Assembly: GCF_002234405.1 (NCBI RefSeq)
Contig: NZ_NMQT01000043.1
Location: forward strand, 46,439-110,438
Length of the DNA: 64,000 nucleotides
From: Amycolatopsis thailandensis
Lineage (GTDB): Bacteria > Actinomycetota > Actinomycetes > Mycobacteriales > Pseudonocardiaceae
Direction: 5' to 3'
A program made the position numbers and the translations under genes. The notes below the pieces were generated by a model, which was given only the letters and a program-made list of their open reading frames with translations, was not told the DNA's origin and searched no databases. How positions within the stretch are numbered: the stretch's first letter is position 1; each line of letters begins with the position of its first letter. Below, one piece after another: positions 17,483 to 26,660 of the stretch.

Positions 17483-17628
17483 CCGAAGGCGGGACACCAA
17501 AGCCTGGACAGCCCATCTCTGAGTCTTCCGCGGCACCAGGAGGTACTGGACAGGCATGCGCAGCGGTCCGGCAGGGCGGGTATGGGCACTACACGGGCTC
17601 GGCCACGCAGCTGGACGAGGCGCCGTAG
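17479..17628 (+). CDS. Small hypothetical protein coupled to the translocase
   Basis: 49 residues (MTEGGTPKPGQPISESS... ending ATQLDEAP). Its ATG overlaps the translocase stop (ATGA), the same coupling used throughout the operon. Composition is Gly/Ala/Ser-rich with no motif. Confidence 0.5.
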   Translation: MTEGGTPKPGQPISESSAAPGGTGQACAAVRQGGYGHYTGSATQLDEAP

Positions 17629-17685
17629 CATCACGACGGCTGCCCGGGCACGGGACAGCGACCATCCAGGGGAAGAACGACACCC

Positions 17686-17946
17686 ATGAGCGAACAAAAA
17701 CCCGAGACCATCCCATCGGGATGGGACCTGCGAGTCAACCGCACGCACGCGGGACAGCCCAGCGAATGGGTGGTAGGGGCCGAACACGACGGGATCGGCT
17801 ACACCGCTGAGGCGACGATAGCTGCAACGTCGACAGAACCCGGACCTGACATTGCAACCTGGGCAGCTGAAACTCTGGGCGTCGTCGAGGTTGTCTTCGT
17901 CAAGACCAGCAATCCTGAGGTGTGGTTGATCGAGATCGTGTACTGA
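17686..17946 (+). CDS. Small hypothetical protein ending the transfer operon
   Basis: 86 residues starting MSEQKPETIPSGWDLRVNRT, with a beta-rich end (VVEVVFVKTSNPEVWLIEIVY). CAGGGGAAG precedes the ATG by about 10 bases. Last gene in the operon; function unknown. Confidence 0.6.
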   Translation: MSEQKPETIPSGWDLRVNRTHAGQPSEWVVGAEHDGIGYTAEATIAATSTEPGPDIATWAAETLGVVEVVFVKTSNPEVWLIEIVY

Positions 17947-18498
17947 CGCCACACAGTGCTGGCATCAGACGAACTGCGGGAGACCCCAAGCACAAGCGAG
18001 CCCCGGACCCAGCGTCACTACTGATGAAGCCGACGGGCAGGTGCAGCTGGGCATGCGTCAGCTCACGCAGCCGGGCTCGGGAACCGTTCGTTGACGTTGA
18101 CCACGTCGTGCAGCGAAGCCCTGTAGAATCTGGGCTTCACCAGTTCTGGGAGGCGACGCCTCGGTCATTGCGATCCGGTGCGCGGTCCGCGGATTCGTTG
18201 CATCTTGACGACAGTGGGCTTCCCCAGCAGTTCCGCGACACCACCTGGCTGGCAGGGAATCCACGCTCCGGTGCGGCCTCGACTGTTCCAGCGAATCCAG
18301 CCAGCGACCGCGGCCACGGACTTTCCCCAGCGTCCCTACCTGTCCGGCACACGGGAACGCGAATGTCGACGCGCACGTGTGTGCTGCCGATCGTCGGGAA
18401 TCGCGGGTGGACTGGACAGGCTCCACCGGCGATCCTCGCCTGTGATGCCGATCGTGATTCGGCTAGTCGCCGGTGTGCCGAACTGGGGCCGGTGATTC
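17947..18498. other. Spacer between AICE core and accessory region
   Basis: No supported gene in 550 bases. Frames on both strands lack ribosome sites and carry stop-dense alternatives. Marks the change from coupled operon genes to isolated hairpin-separated genes. Confidence 0.4.
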
Positions 18499-18582
18499 CC
18501 GCGGTCTTCACCGGACCCGTCCAGACCCAGCCGCTACGCGGTCGGCTTCGCCGAGTCCGGACCGGTCCGGTGAAGACCGCGG
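18499..18582. promoter_or_regulatory. Palindromic leader module 1
   Basis: A perfect 19-bp outer stem (18499-18517 with 18564-18582) encloses two adjacent small hairpins, CCGCTACGCGG (18531) and TCGGCTTCGCCGA (18542). It ends 43 bases before the next start codon. Confidence 0.75.
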
Positions 18583-18625
18583 ATGTCTTCCGGTCCTGCT
18601 CACCTGCACCGGCCAGGAGGTACCA

Positions 18626-18997
18626 ATGCCCAAACCGAGCACTCCGTTGCCCTACGGAGCCCACTGCTACTACGAGGTCTCAGAAGAAGCCGACGACCGC
18701 TATGGCGTGATCCGGTTCTACCGATACCGGCGCGACACCGGCGACTCTGCCGTCACCGACACCTACCGGGTCACAATCGAGCGCACATTGCGCACGGATC
18801 GCTCCTCAGCGCACGTAGATGTCCAGAACCCGGACGAAAGGTGGACGCGCATCGTCAGCAAAGACGCGTCGAAATGGCACAGCACCACGTCTCCCCACAG
18901 CAGCAAAGGCACCGACACCCACCCCGATCCCGGGATCGTCACACTCAAACGCCTCGCGGACACCCTGGCTGCGGAAGCGATAGCCAGCCGCGGCTGA
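18626..18997 (+). CDS. Hypothetical protein, single-gene unit
   Basis: 123 residues. Starts MPKPSTPLPYGAHCYYEVSE after a strong CCAGGAGG site. The YGVIRFYRYRRDTGD...TDTYRVTIERTL segment is beta-rich. No family recognised. First unit governed by a palindromic leader. Confidence 0.7.
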   Translation: MPKPSTPLPYGAHCYYEVSEEADDRYGVIRFYRYRRDTGDSAVTDTYRVTIERTLRTDRSSAHVDVQNPDERWTRIVSKDASKWHSTTSPHSSKGTDTHPDPGIVTLKRLADTLAAEAIASRG

Positions 18998-19826
18998 CCA
19001 GCAACGCCCGTAGCTCGGACGACGAGCCACACTTACTGCCCTTAGCTGTGAAGCCAGGGCAGTACCACTGTGGCTTTCACGCCACCTCACGCCAGATCCG
19101 GTTGCGGGCGCAGCGATATCGGCAACAACCCCGGGCGTCGCGAGAAGAGACCAAACAGACGCCGCCATGGCACTTACGTCGGATCCCCTTGCGACGCCCG
19201 GGCGCGCCCTTTCTGAAACCGTCGGTCCACCGTGGAGCAGCCAGTATTTGACAGAACGCGCTGTGTTCCTGCGCCGAGCTTGGTGATGGCGCGATCCTCA
19301 AGAACCAGCGCGGCCGCGTGCTGCGGCCGATGCCATCGACCGAGCGGCGCCGCTACGCAAGCTGCCTTACGCGGTCTGGGCAGTCGTTACGGCCTGCCAT
19401 GACGTACTTAGCCCACCTCCTGTCGGGTGTGCCCCGTGGACTCCCGCTGGGCAGCAGAGCGGCGTGGGTTGGCAAGGGCGCGGCATCCCGCAACCTGATG
19501 GCCACGGGAGACCTACGACCAACACCAGTTCCTCACCCTGCACCACCGCAGCGCCAATTACGTCGACGTCTCACCACAGTGAGCCAGCCGCACCGACAGG
19601 CCACATCCTCACCTGCAAGAACACTTTCGCGATCTTGCGCGCCCCGCCCGCACGATGGGAACCGCGACCGCCGACCACCCGAGATGAACGTACCCGCAAC
19701 ACCCACTGCGCGGTCAGACGGCTGAATCGCCGCGAAGCGGAAGGGCCTGTGTAGAGAGCCTTCAGTCTTGCCCCTACGGCGTTAGCTCCTCGTCGCGTGG
19801 GCCGTGAACCCGCGCACCGCAGCAGG
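18998..19826. other. 830-base spacer
   Basis: No gene supported. A small repeat GTGAAGCCA...TGGCTTTCAC lies near 19049-19080. Frames present are Arg/Pro/Ser-rich shadows without ribosome sites. Confidence 0.4.
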
Positions 19827-19941
19827 GCACCAGGCCCGCCGGTCAAGCCCGAGCCGCTGCGCGGTCGGCTCCGCCGAGCCTCTGACCGTCGCCCGGTGCA
19901 CTGCTTCTGGTCGCGGTGTCCACGCACACCGCGACCAGAAG
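19827..19941. promoter_or_regulatory. Palindromic leader module 2 with a second hairpin
   Basis: Outer stem 19827-19845 / 19883-19899 (interrupted) encloses CCGCTGCGCGG and TCGGCTCCGCCGA. A second perfect 16-bp hairpin (19904-19919 / 19926-19941) follows; the GTCCACGCAC motif (19918-19927) spans its loop, and its right arm reaches the AGAAGGA ribosome site. Confidence 0.75.
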
Positions 19942-19949
19942 GAAGCCAC

Positions 19950-20411
19950 GTGACCCGCAACCGGCATGTCGTCGACACGGACGTCGTCGAGTTCGTTCGC
20001 CTCGGCCACCGCGTCTCATTGAACTTCACCGTGCCCCTGCGCAACCGCCCGACCTTCGACCGGGTCATGGCCACAGCCCAAGGCGGCAACAACTTCGATC
20101 CTGACCTGGTCGCCAGCACGATCGGCACGCTGTACGACGAATCGATGGAGGTCCTCTTCGGGGCCGAGGGTTCTGCGGTGCTCTACATCGAGGTGCCCTA
20201 CTTCAGCAGTCAGCGTCTCGACAGCACCTCCGTCGACTCGGGGGAGAAGTACACCGCCGACCAGCGGCAGGACTACGCCCGTCGTGTCATCGACTGGGCC
20301 CGCCGGATGCGCGCCGACGAGATCACGGTGCAGCAGAACCCCGTCACCGAGTACCCGGTGGTCGGCCAGCCCGGCGAGCACCCCTACCGGATCCGCATCT
20401 GGTGGGACTGA
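19950..20411 (+). CDS. Hypothetical protein, single-gene unit
   Basis: 153 residues from GTG 19950, preceded by AGAAGGAAG. Segments DVVEFVRLGHRVSLNFTVPLR and a C-terminal YRIRIWWD look like a compact alpha/beta protein. No family recognised. Its ribosome site partly lies in a hairpin arm, so translation may be structure-controlled. Confidence 0.7.
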   Translation: MTRNRHVVDTDVVEFVRLGHRVSLNFTVPLRNRPTFDRVMATAQGGNNFDPDLVASTIGTLYDESMEVLFGAEGSAVLYIEVPYFSSQRLDSTSVDSGEKYTADQRQDYARRVIDWARRMRADEITVQQNPVTEYPVVGQPGEHPYRIRIWWD

Positions 20412-20521
20412 GCGCCTGGGCACCCCGGACCCGGCGCTCTCTGGGGCTCGGGTACCACGTCCCTGCTCGCGCCGCGGTGACCCATGAACTTGAGCACCTC
20501 GTCGTCCACCGCCCGTCGCAT

Positions 20522-20545
20522 CGGCCGGACACCACGGTCCGGCCG
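20522..20545. promoter_or_regulatory. Short hairpin before the next unit
   Basis: CGGCCGGAC, 6-base loop, GTCCGGCCG; it ends 30 bases before the start of the next gene, a reduced form of the leader pattern. Confidence 0.5.
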
Positions 20546-20575
20546 TCCCCGTTTCCGCCCGAAGGGAGCGAGACC

Positions 20576-20983
20576 ATGTTCACCCCACCGGCCGCCGAGC
20601 TGGCCAAGGACCACTTCGAGCGGCAGGTCAGTTTCGGAGGCTGGACCCACGCCCAGTTCTTCGACCCACGCGCCACCAACTACTGCGGACCGCTGCCGGC
20701 TACACCACCGCCTGCGGGCAATCGGTGCCGTTGCCCGGGCTGCGCTAGCGAGGGCTGGTACGCGTCCTCGCCGGTGTGCAGATTCTGGCGCGCCTTCTGT
20801 GACCGGTGTCAGGGCCACCGCAGCTACGTCGACCTCGGATCGCGGACCCGAGTCGATTGCGAGGTTTGCCGAGACGTCTGGACCACCGACGTTCAATTCT
20901 TCCGCGATGCCCTGCGCAGTCCTGCTGCCGTCATTCAACGACTGCGCAGTGAGTCCGCGGGCACGGCACGGCAAGTGTCCTGA
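20576..20983 (+). CDS. Cysteine-rich hypothetical protein (zinc ribbons)
   Basis: 135 residues; GAAGGGAG lies before ATG 20576. Three metal-type clusters are visible: CRCPGC (~51-56), CRFWRAFCDRC (~70-80) and DCEVCRDVW (~98), so one or two zinc ribbons are likely. Probably nucleic-acid or protein binding; no named family recognised. Confidence 0.68.
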   Translation: MFTPPAAELAKDHFERQVSFGGWTHAQFFDPRATNYCGPLPATPPPAGNRCRCPGCASEGWYASSPVCRFWRAFCDRCQGHRSYVDLGSRTRVDCEVCRDVWTTDVQFFRDALRSPAAVIQRLRSESAGTARQVS

Positions 20984-21037
20984 CCGCCGTTGGGGCTACC
21001 TGGGTGCCGACCGCGTGGACGCCCGAAGGGCAGCAGA

Positions 21038-21111
21038 ACCGTTCCAGGGCGGGTCAAGGCCGGGCCGCTACGCGGTCGGCTCCGCCGAGCCTCTGACCAG
21101 TCCTGAACGGT
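21038..21111. promoter_or_regulatory. Palindromic leader module 3
   Basis: Interrupted outer stem (21038-21056 / 21094-21111) with inner CCGCTACGCGG and TCGGCTCCGCCGA hairpins; GTCCACGCAC follows at 21130-21139, then CAGGAGG and GTG at 21163. Confidence 0.72.
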
Positions 21112-21162
21112 CCCGCTGGGCGTGCGCCCGTCCACGCACCGCCAGCACCCAGGAGGCAGCCA

Positions 21163-21531
21163 GTGCCCTCTCGTTCCCGAGCTCTCACCGTCGCGGCCGT
21201 GGCCGCGGTGTCCAGCATCGTCCTGTCCGGCTGTTCGCTGCTGTCTCCCAAGCCGGAACCAGGCCCGGACCTCACCGTCCCCGACGTCCTGTACCTCACC
21301 GAGCTGCGCAACGCCGACATCGAGCTAAGGACGCCCGCAGCGTCCGTCGACTACACGCGTCCCGGCAGGGCCGCCTGCGCCGCCCTGGACAAGAGCAAGA
21401 GCGTGCCATCGGCGACGAGGTCACTGGCTGGCACCTTCTACCCCGATGAGGCCAGCGTGATCATCGTGGCCGCGATCCACAATTACTGCCCGCAGCACAT
21501 TGGGCTGCTTGCTCTTCCCGGCCGCCCGTGA
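21163..21531 (+). CDS. DUF732-like lipoprotein
   Basis: 122 residues. A signal peptide (VPSRSRALTVAAVAAVSSIV) ends in the lipobox LSGC, so the mature protein is anchored outside the membrane. The rest has the DUF732 pattern known from mycobacteria: YLTELRNADIELRTPAASVDYTRPGRAACAALDKSKSV, then a helix and a final AIHNYCPQH with the conserved Cys-Pro. Function of the family is unknown; conjugative elements often carry exported lipoproteins of this size. Confidence 0.75.
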   Translation: MPSRSRALTVAAVAAVSSIVLSGCSLLSPKPEPGPDLTVPDVLYLTELRNADIELRTPAASVDYTRPGRAACAALDKSKSVPSATRSLAGTFYPDEASVIIVAAIHNYCPQHIGLLALPGRP

Positions 21532-21750
21532 CCACCTGAGCGATGGTTCGAGCACGTCGCCATCAGCTCGACCTGCTTGAGGTCCCGGCTGGCGCCGCAC
21601 ATCGCCGCCGGTCGGGACCACGGCAGCCGCAGTTCTGCTCGCACGACGGATCTGAAAACGCCCACGGCGAGCTTCGGATGGCGTGGATCAGTGGGCCAGG
21701 CACTGGTGTCGCGAGAGACCATCGCGACGGGCACGCACAGGGTAAGCCCG

Positions 21751-22554
21751 CTACAGCGGTTGTCGAGCGCGCTTTGCAGCCTCTTCGATCTCGGCACGAC
21801 GGGCCATGCGTTGTGCAGGGCTGGGCAACGGCGCCAGACGCCGACGGCCACGGTTCGGGTAGCGGATAGCCAGCGAGTGAGCAGGCGGAGAGGCGAGGTA
21901 GTCGCCGAAGGCGCACCCAGTAAGGTGTGGACACCATTCGACGGAAACATTGCAATACTCACATAACATTCCGCGGACAAGCCCGGAGTCGTGATCGTGA
22001 TCAACATATTGCGCGGCACGGCCACAAATTGCGCAAGCTTCACCGAAAACGGCGATGAGCTGACCTCGGATCCGCGATATCGGCGTATCTCCGCCTAAGT
22101 ATCGCGGCCACATCAACGAGACAGGAAGCGGGCATCTCAGATGCGGAGCCACTGAGCCAGCAGGAATCCGCTCGGTGCCGAGTTCAACCACCCACGCCGT
22201 GTGAATCTCGAATCTCTCGGCGTCCATCGGCATGGAGTTGCCAAATCGACGGACCCCGTCCTGTAGCCACCAGTGGCAGGTCATGGTGTGACGGTAGCTT
22301 CGCTGCGATCTGCGGACCTTCGTGCCAGCGCAGGCAGGTTTGCCGTTCGTGGCCAGATGATAGCGTCCATCGTCTGCCAAGATCGCCGAAACATCAGGGA
22401 GCGCGCGATCGTCGAGCGGGCACGGTTGATCGCCACTGGCCTGAACAACTTGCTCGACCTGATCCGGCGAGAAACCCCACTTGACCGCGTAGCGGCGCAG
22501 CAGATTAGCGCGGCGTGCGGCAGGCAACTTGTCGAGTGCGGAAGCGGCCGTCAT
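21751..22554 (-). CDS. Recombination endonuclease VII-type HNH nuclease
   Basis: 267 residues. The C-terminal part has the endonuclease VII signature: CAICG...AQYVDHDHDSGLVRGMLCEYCN, with zinc-binding Cys pairs and the DHDH active site. These enzymes cut branched DNA and act in phage and plasmid DNA processing. The N-terminal ~170 residues look like a separate domain of unknown role. It begins 1 base after the XRE/zinc-ribbon gene, so the two form an operon. Confidence 0.8.
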   Translation of the reverse strand: MTAASALDKLPAARRANLLRRYAVKWGFSPDQVEQVVQASGDQPCPLDDRALPDVSAILADDGRYHLATNGKPACAGTKVRRSQRSYRHTMTCHWWLQDGVRRFGNSMPMDAERFEIHTAWVVELGTERIPAGSVAPHLRCPLPVSLMWPRYLGGDTPISRIRGQLIAVFGEACAICGRAAQYVDHDHDSGLVRGMLCEYCNVSVEWCPHLTGCAFGDYLASPPAHSLAIRYPNRGRRRLAPLPSPAQRMARRAEIEEAAKRARQPL

Positions 22555-22555
22555 A

Positions 22556-23542
22556 TCAGTCAGTCTCCGGAATCGAGCATGAACGGCGCAAAGTTGCCGA
22601 GAGAGGCTTTCCGGGCCTTTTCCGCCGAGAGCGCCGCCTGCATTTTAGGGTATGGCCATAACGAACAGCCTTGGCGACGTTGCTCCGTGCGGGGTCGAGT
22701 AACGCAGCTGGCCCGGGCGGGTGCAGGCCGCAGTGCACGCAGACAACCTCGACAGCTTCTGCTGGCACCTGCGTCACCTTTCCGCAGGTCGACCTCGGGC
22801 AGGTGATGACACTGTCATGTGGCAACAAGTCGAACGGCGTCACCTCGTGCGTTGTGCCGCACTGGGAACAGCCCAGGACGGCCGGCACGCTCCAGTCCAC
22901 ACTGTCGTCGGCGTGCACTTGATGGGAGATCGAACTCGGCGAGGCAACCAGCTCGCAGGACGGGCTCCGCGCGTACCAGGTGTCCGGAGCGGGGGTGACG
23001 AGCGGACAGGACGGGACCACTTCCGCACGCGGTGCCTGCTGCACCACATTCGTCGGCAGGCAAGCGGGCATGGCAGCCTCAACCCTGGATGCGGATTGCT
23101 TATAGACCGCAGCCATGGCAGCGATGACCCGGGCGTGATTCTGCGGCGAGCACCAGGCGGCCGGAAGCCGTCCGGCTTCGACCTCACCGAGGAGCCAGAC
23201 CGACGATCGCAACCTCGGCCGGACCAGATGGGGACGTACCCGGGTGGCGGCGACACGCAGAGTCAACCCGGCATTCCGCCGGAGCGTCCTTAGCGTGTCG
23301 GCATCCGGCGCCACGCCACTCAGCTCGCGAACATCGCACTCCAAGGCAGCGGCCAACGCAGCGATACGCGCCGGCTCGGGTGTCGCCTCGCCCATCTCGT
23401 ACCTCACGAGCTGACGACGGGAGGTCCCGACACGGTCAGCGAGCTCGTCCAGAGACAGTCCGTCCCGACCGCGGTCGGGACGGGGAAAGGCCGTGCGCGT
23501 GGACTTCATCGCCACGCGATCGAAACTCGCCTGCCCTCGCAT
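22556..23542 (-). CDS. XRE-type regulator with zinc-ribbon C-terminus
   Basis: 328 residues. N-terminal HTH (DGLSLDELADRVGTSRRQLVRYEMGEATPEPARIAALAAAL), a second possible HTH after residue ~90, then two cysteine pairs typical of zinc ribbons (LGCSQCGTTH and TCPRSTCGKV ... VVCVHCGLH). It probably controls its own operon with the endonuclease. The ATG at 23540-23542 sits only ~12 bases from a palindrome that can serve as its operator, which suggests a very short leader. Confidence 0.68.
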   Translation of the reverse strand: MRGQASFDRVAMKSTRTAFPRPDRGRDGLSLDELADRVGTSRRQLVRYEMGEATPEPARIAALAAALECDVRELSGVAPDADTLRTLRRNAGLTLRVAATRVRPHLVRPRLRSSVWLLGEVEAGRLPAAWCSPQNHARVIAAMAAVYKQSASRVEAAMPACLPTNVVQQAPRAEVVPSCPLVTPAPDTWYARSPSCELVASPSSISHQVHADDSVDWSVPAVLGCSQCGTTHEVTPFDLLPHDSVITCPRSTCGKVTQVPAEAVEVVCVHCGLHPPGPAALLDPARSNVAKAVRYGHTLKCRRRSRRKRPGKPLSATLRRSCSIPETD

Positions 23543-23553
23543 GAAAACAGTCT

Positions 23554-23570
23554 AAAGTACACGTGTCTTT
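23554..23570. promoter_or_regulatory. Palindrome in front of the XRE/endonuclease operon
   Basis: AAAGTACACGTGTCTTT, symmetric about ACACGTGT except one position pair, in the AT-rich start region of the operon. A likely XRE operator. Confidence 0.5.
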
Positions 23571-23714
23571 TAGCATGTAATCGCTGCTCGGACGAGTATT
23601 GCGCCACGGTCCCGGCTGTAGCGGAACGGTGACGACCTCAACTGTCCGCGGGGTGCCAGCGCGGCCAGGCACGGGCGACACTGGGAACGGAATGTCCGGC
23701 TATCGGGCGAGGAG

Positions 23715-23829
23715 CCCGGAAGCCGAGCGCAGCAGACTCGGTGGCCGGCGGCAAGAGCCCCGGAGCAACCTCGTCCTGCGGTCGTATTTGCCGCCGGCCA
23801 CCTGCGCCTGCCATCGCCAGGCTTCCGGG
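23715..23829. promoter_or_regulatory. Palindromic leader module, nested stems
   Basis: Outer CCCGGAAGCC (23715-23724) pairs with 23820-23829; inside it a perfect 14-bp stem (23741-23754 / 23788-23801). Ends 62 bases before the next start. Confidence 0.65.
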
Positions 23830-23891
23830 GCTGCCCGCCCTGAACCGTCACACGCCAACATCATCCAATCCCCAAGTAGGAGACCCGCCCA

Positions 23892-24488
23892 ATGTCCAGC
23901 ACGCCGACCAATGACAGCGGCCACCTCGAGTCCATCCGCGAAGTCGAGATCGACGGAAGCCGCTATGTCCTGACGACCAGTGCCGATCCCGCCCGGCCCG
24001 ACACGGTCGTCATCGACCTACTCGGGGCAGGCGCCGATGCCGAAGTCACCCTCGAGGGCCACCTGACTGCAAGCCGAACCGCGTTGGAACACCTAGGGCC
24101 ACTTCTGAGCGAAGCCCTTTCCAGCGGACAGCGATCGACGACCCGCAAGCCACGCCGACGTGGCTACGGCAAACCCACGCAGTCCTACCACCCCTGGACC
24201 GATGAACTCAGGGCCGCGCTGCACGCCGCGTGGACCGCGGCCGACCCCAGCGTTCCGGCGCTACAGGTCGTGGAGGGCGTAGCGGCGGCCCTCGATGTCC
24301 CAGTCGAACATGTGAAGTCCCGGTTCGAAGGACCCGAGTCGACCAGGGATCCCGCGAGGCTCATCTCGGTCATCGCGATCCTCATGCAGCGCACCGACGG
24401 CGCAATCCTCAACCAGCTGCCCCGGCAGAACCTCGACCCGGAACGCCCCGGACCCCAGCCCGAGGACGCGCGCCAGACCACCGGATAG
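23892..24488 (+). CDS. Hypothetical protein, single-gene unit
   Basis: 198 residues, MSSTPTNDSGHLESIREVEIDG at the start; TAGGAGACC precedes by 8-9 bases. Two parts: a beta-rich N-half (VLTTSADPARPDTVVIDLLG) and a helical C-half. Charged linker RKPRRRGYGKP in the middle. No family recognised. Confidence 0.68.
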   Translation: MSSTPTNDSGHLESIREVEIDGSRYVLTTSADPARPDTVVIDLLGAGADAEVTLEGHLTASRTALEHLGPLLSEALSSGQRSTTRKPRRRGYGKPTQSYHPWTDELRAALHAAWTAADPSVPALQVVEGVAAALDVPVEHVKSRFEGPESTRDPARLISVIAILMQRTDGAILNQLPRQNLDPERPGPQPEDARQTTG

Positions 24489-24677
24489 GCATGCTTCTGG
24501 CAGCGCGCCGCCATAGCGAGACGGCAATTCTATCGATATCGATTGAATTTTTACCGTGGGCGCTGCTGCGGGCGACCGGGAGAACCGGCACGTTCGTCGT
24601 CCGTGGAGTCCAGCGAATCGCTGGCTCGTGCGGATTGCGACGGCATCGCAGCCGACTGCGCATGCGCTACTGGTTCG

Positions 24678-25079
24678 CTAGAGCGAGTACTTCGCCAGGG
24701 TCTTGGCCGCATCCGCAGCGGCTTGTCCGGGAGTGAGTCGGTACTCGCATCGGCAGGGGCCCAGATGGGCAAGCCTCTGTTCGGCGCCGGTCACACGGCG
24801 CATCCACCGTCTGCGGGCAGCGGCTTTCGACTGCCTATCGGCCACGAAGCGCTGGGACTCCGCCTGCAGGACGGAGTAGCAGGCCGGGCACAGGTCGCGA
24901 GGGTCCTCCAGGTTGTCTCGGAATGTCCTGCTTCCCGCTTCCCACGCGATCCACGTCGCAGTCGCCCACTCAGCCAGCGGACGTCCGCTGTCGTCATAGC
25001 GAGCAAGGCCCGGAGACCGAACGAACCGTTGACCGGTGCCCCCGCAGGGGGTGGTCGGCCTACGCCTGAACGGCCACAT
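24678..25079 (-). CDS. Hypothetical protein
   Basis: 133 residues from ATG 25079, preceded by GGAAGGAAGG. Begins MWPFRRRPTTPCGGTGQ; a Cys pair DLCPACYSVLQ and a distal CRC may bind metal. The C-terminus is helical (TPGQAAADAAKTLAKYSL). No family recognised; one of the few minus-strand units. Confidence 0.6.
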   Translation of the reverse strand: MWPFRRRPTTPCGGTGQRFVRSPGLARYDDSGRPLAEWATATWIAWEAGSRTFRDNLEDPRDLCPACYSVLQAESQRFVADRQSKAAARRRWMRRVTGAEQRLAHLGPCRCEYRLTPGQAAADAAKTLAKYSL

Positions 25080-25223
25080 CCGAGCACCTTCCTTCCGCGG
25101 GGGCCAGCTGGGTTGCTGGGCCACAGTTTGCCACGCCTCAGCGGCCCGGCTCCTCCCCAGCAGGGTGCCGTCCTTTCGGTGCCTCGTTCCTCTCGCCGCG
25201 TGCGGCGCTCCCAGCACAGCAGA

Positions 25224-25289
25224 CCACCGGTTCGGGCGGGGCTTTCCCGATCACGTCACGGTCAGCGCGTGGCCCGCCCGAACCGGTGG
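25224..25289. promoter_or_regulatory. Palindromic leader module
   Basis: Perfect 17-bp stem (25224-25240 / 25273-25289) around a 32-base insert; ends 46 bases before the next start codon. Confidence 0.7.
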
Positions 25290-25335
25290 CCCGCTCCTGC
25301 CGACGCGTACACAGCCGACGAGGGAGCGCACACCG

Positions 25336-25758
25336 ATGAATCAGACCGCTATCACTCCTGCGGAGTACAAGGTCCTTGAGAAGATCGCCGAGGGATGCAC
25401 CAACCAGGAGGCCGCCAGTGCGCTCGCGCTATCCAAGCACACCGTTGACAAGCAGGTGAAAAGCCTGCTGCTGAGGTTGGGCGCAGCGACCCGTTCGGAA
25501 GCGGTGAGTAAGGCTCTGGAGCTGGGTTTGCTCAAGGGCCGCAAGCCGAAGCCGGCAAAGCTGACCGAAGCCGAAGCTGACGTCCTGTCGTTGGTCGCCA
25601 AGGGACTCACCGAGCCAGAGATCGGGTTCTTGACCAACCGCACCGTCAACACTGTCCAGACCCTGGCGCGCCGAGCGCGCAAGAAGCTGAACGCGAGCAG
25701 CAACGCGCACGCGATCGTGCTCGCCACGCGTCTCGGACTACTCAGCGACCCCAGGTAG
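25336..25758 (+). CDS. Tandem LuxR-type HTH protein
   Basis: 140 residues made almost only of two LuxR/GerE DNA-binding domains: residues ~5-68 (ITPAEYKVLEKIAEGCTNQEAASALALSKHTVDKQVKSLLLRLGA) and ~75-138 (LTEAEADVLSLVAKGLTEPEIGFLTNRTVNTVQTLARRARKKLNA). No receiver or sensor domain. A duplicated HTH on one chain could bind two half-sites without dimerising. GAGGGAG lies ~9 bases before the ATG. Confidence 0.8.
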   Translation: MNQTAITPAEYKVLEKIAEGCTNQEAASALALSKHTVDKQVKSLLLRLGAATRSEAVSKALELGLLKGRKPKPAKLTEAEADVLSLVAKGLTEPEIGFLTNRTVNTVQTLARRARKKLNASSNAHAIVLATRLGLLSDPR

Positions 25759-26070
25759 GCCCTACACGCGTCGGTTTACGGGCCTCCTGGTGGTCGGACC
25801 GCTCTCTGTGGTGGCCCGACCACCAGCACCGGTGTGCAACGCACGGGCTGAAATGGGGTCCATGTTGAGGCCCGGAACCGTGCCCGCTGGGCTGCCACGC
25901 TTCACTGACAAAGCATGGTGGCCCAGCATCACGCCTGCGCAATCGTAGGCGCTGTGGCTCCGGCTCTGGACCTCGTACTCGCGAAAGGACAGGGTTCGGC
26001 CAGAACATCGGATCTCCGGTTATCGACTGCACGGCATCCAGCCGAGCTGTCCCGATCCGGAGGATGACTT

Positions 26071-26256
26071 ATGGGGCGAACGTTCCGCGCTTGCAGCCAA
26101 TTCCATCGCCAACTCAACCAGTTCCACCGACGACGCCGGTTCCTCGGCACTCGGCGCACCTGCCGGGCAGCAGCCACTGAGGTCGTGGCCGAGCTGGCCG
26201 ATCCGCACGTGGGCGACCTCGTCCGGCGAGCCGCACGACGGCGGGAAAACAGGTAG
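26071..26256 (+). CDS. Small basic hypothetical protein
   Basis: 61 residues (MGRTFRACSQFHRQLNQFHRRRRF...). A strong GGAGGATG site is 5-7 bases before the ATG. Very Arg-rich with a helical C-half. A minus-strand frame (26020-26289) overlaps it and is an alternative. Confidence 0.4.
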   Translation: MGRTFRACSQFHRQLNQFHRRRRFLGTRRTCRAAATEVVAELADPHVGDLVRRAARRRENR

Positions 26257-26566
26257 CGATCTCCCGACCTCAGCGAGGATACCGAGCAAGCGGCTGCACC
26301 GGGCTGGCGTTCACTGGTTCCGGCGAACCCCAGCCTCCATGGACCGTTAGGCGTCAACTCTGCCGTGCGCGTTCCAGCTCGGCGCGTGTGAAGACGGTGG
26401 CGGTTTCAGGCTGCTTTCGGATCGAGTTGCCAGCGATGCGATCGACCTCGACTCACTCGCAGGCGCACCGTCGAGCCGGCGGTTCGTGAACGGCCTGTGA
26501 CCTCCACTAGGGCCTCGTGCGTTCTGCCTCTGAGTGCGATGGCGGTACTCGGCGACCACAGCAGAC

Positions 26567-26607
26567 GCGCAGGGGTAAGGCAAAGAGCGCTTGCCTTACC
26601 CCTGCGC
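26567..26607. promoter_or_regulatory. Palindromic leader module, simple
   Basis: Perfect 17-bp stem (26567-26583 / 26591-26607), 7-base loop AGAGCGC; ends 53 bases before the next start. Confidence 0.7.
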
Positions 26608-26660
26608 GCCCGCTGGTTGGACTTGCGTCCCACATAACTTGCCACCAGGGGGAGAACCTC

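Noticed and set aside
18110..18480. Possible small genes between the AICE core and first leader module
   Set aside because: No start with ribosome site and no motif.
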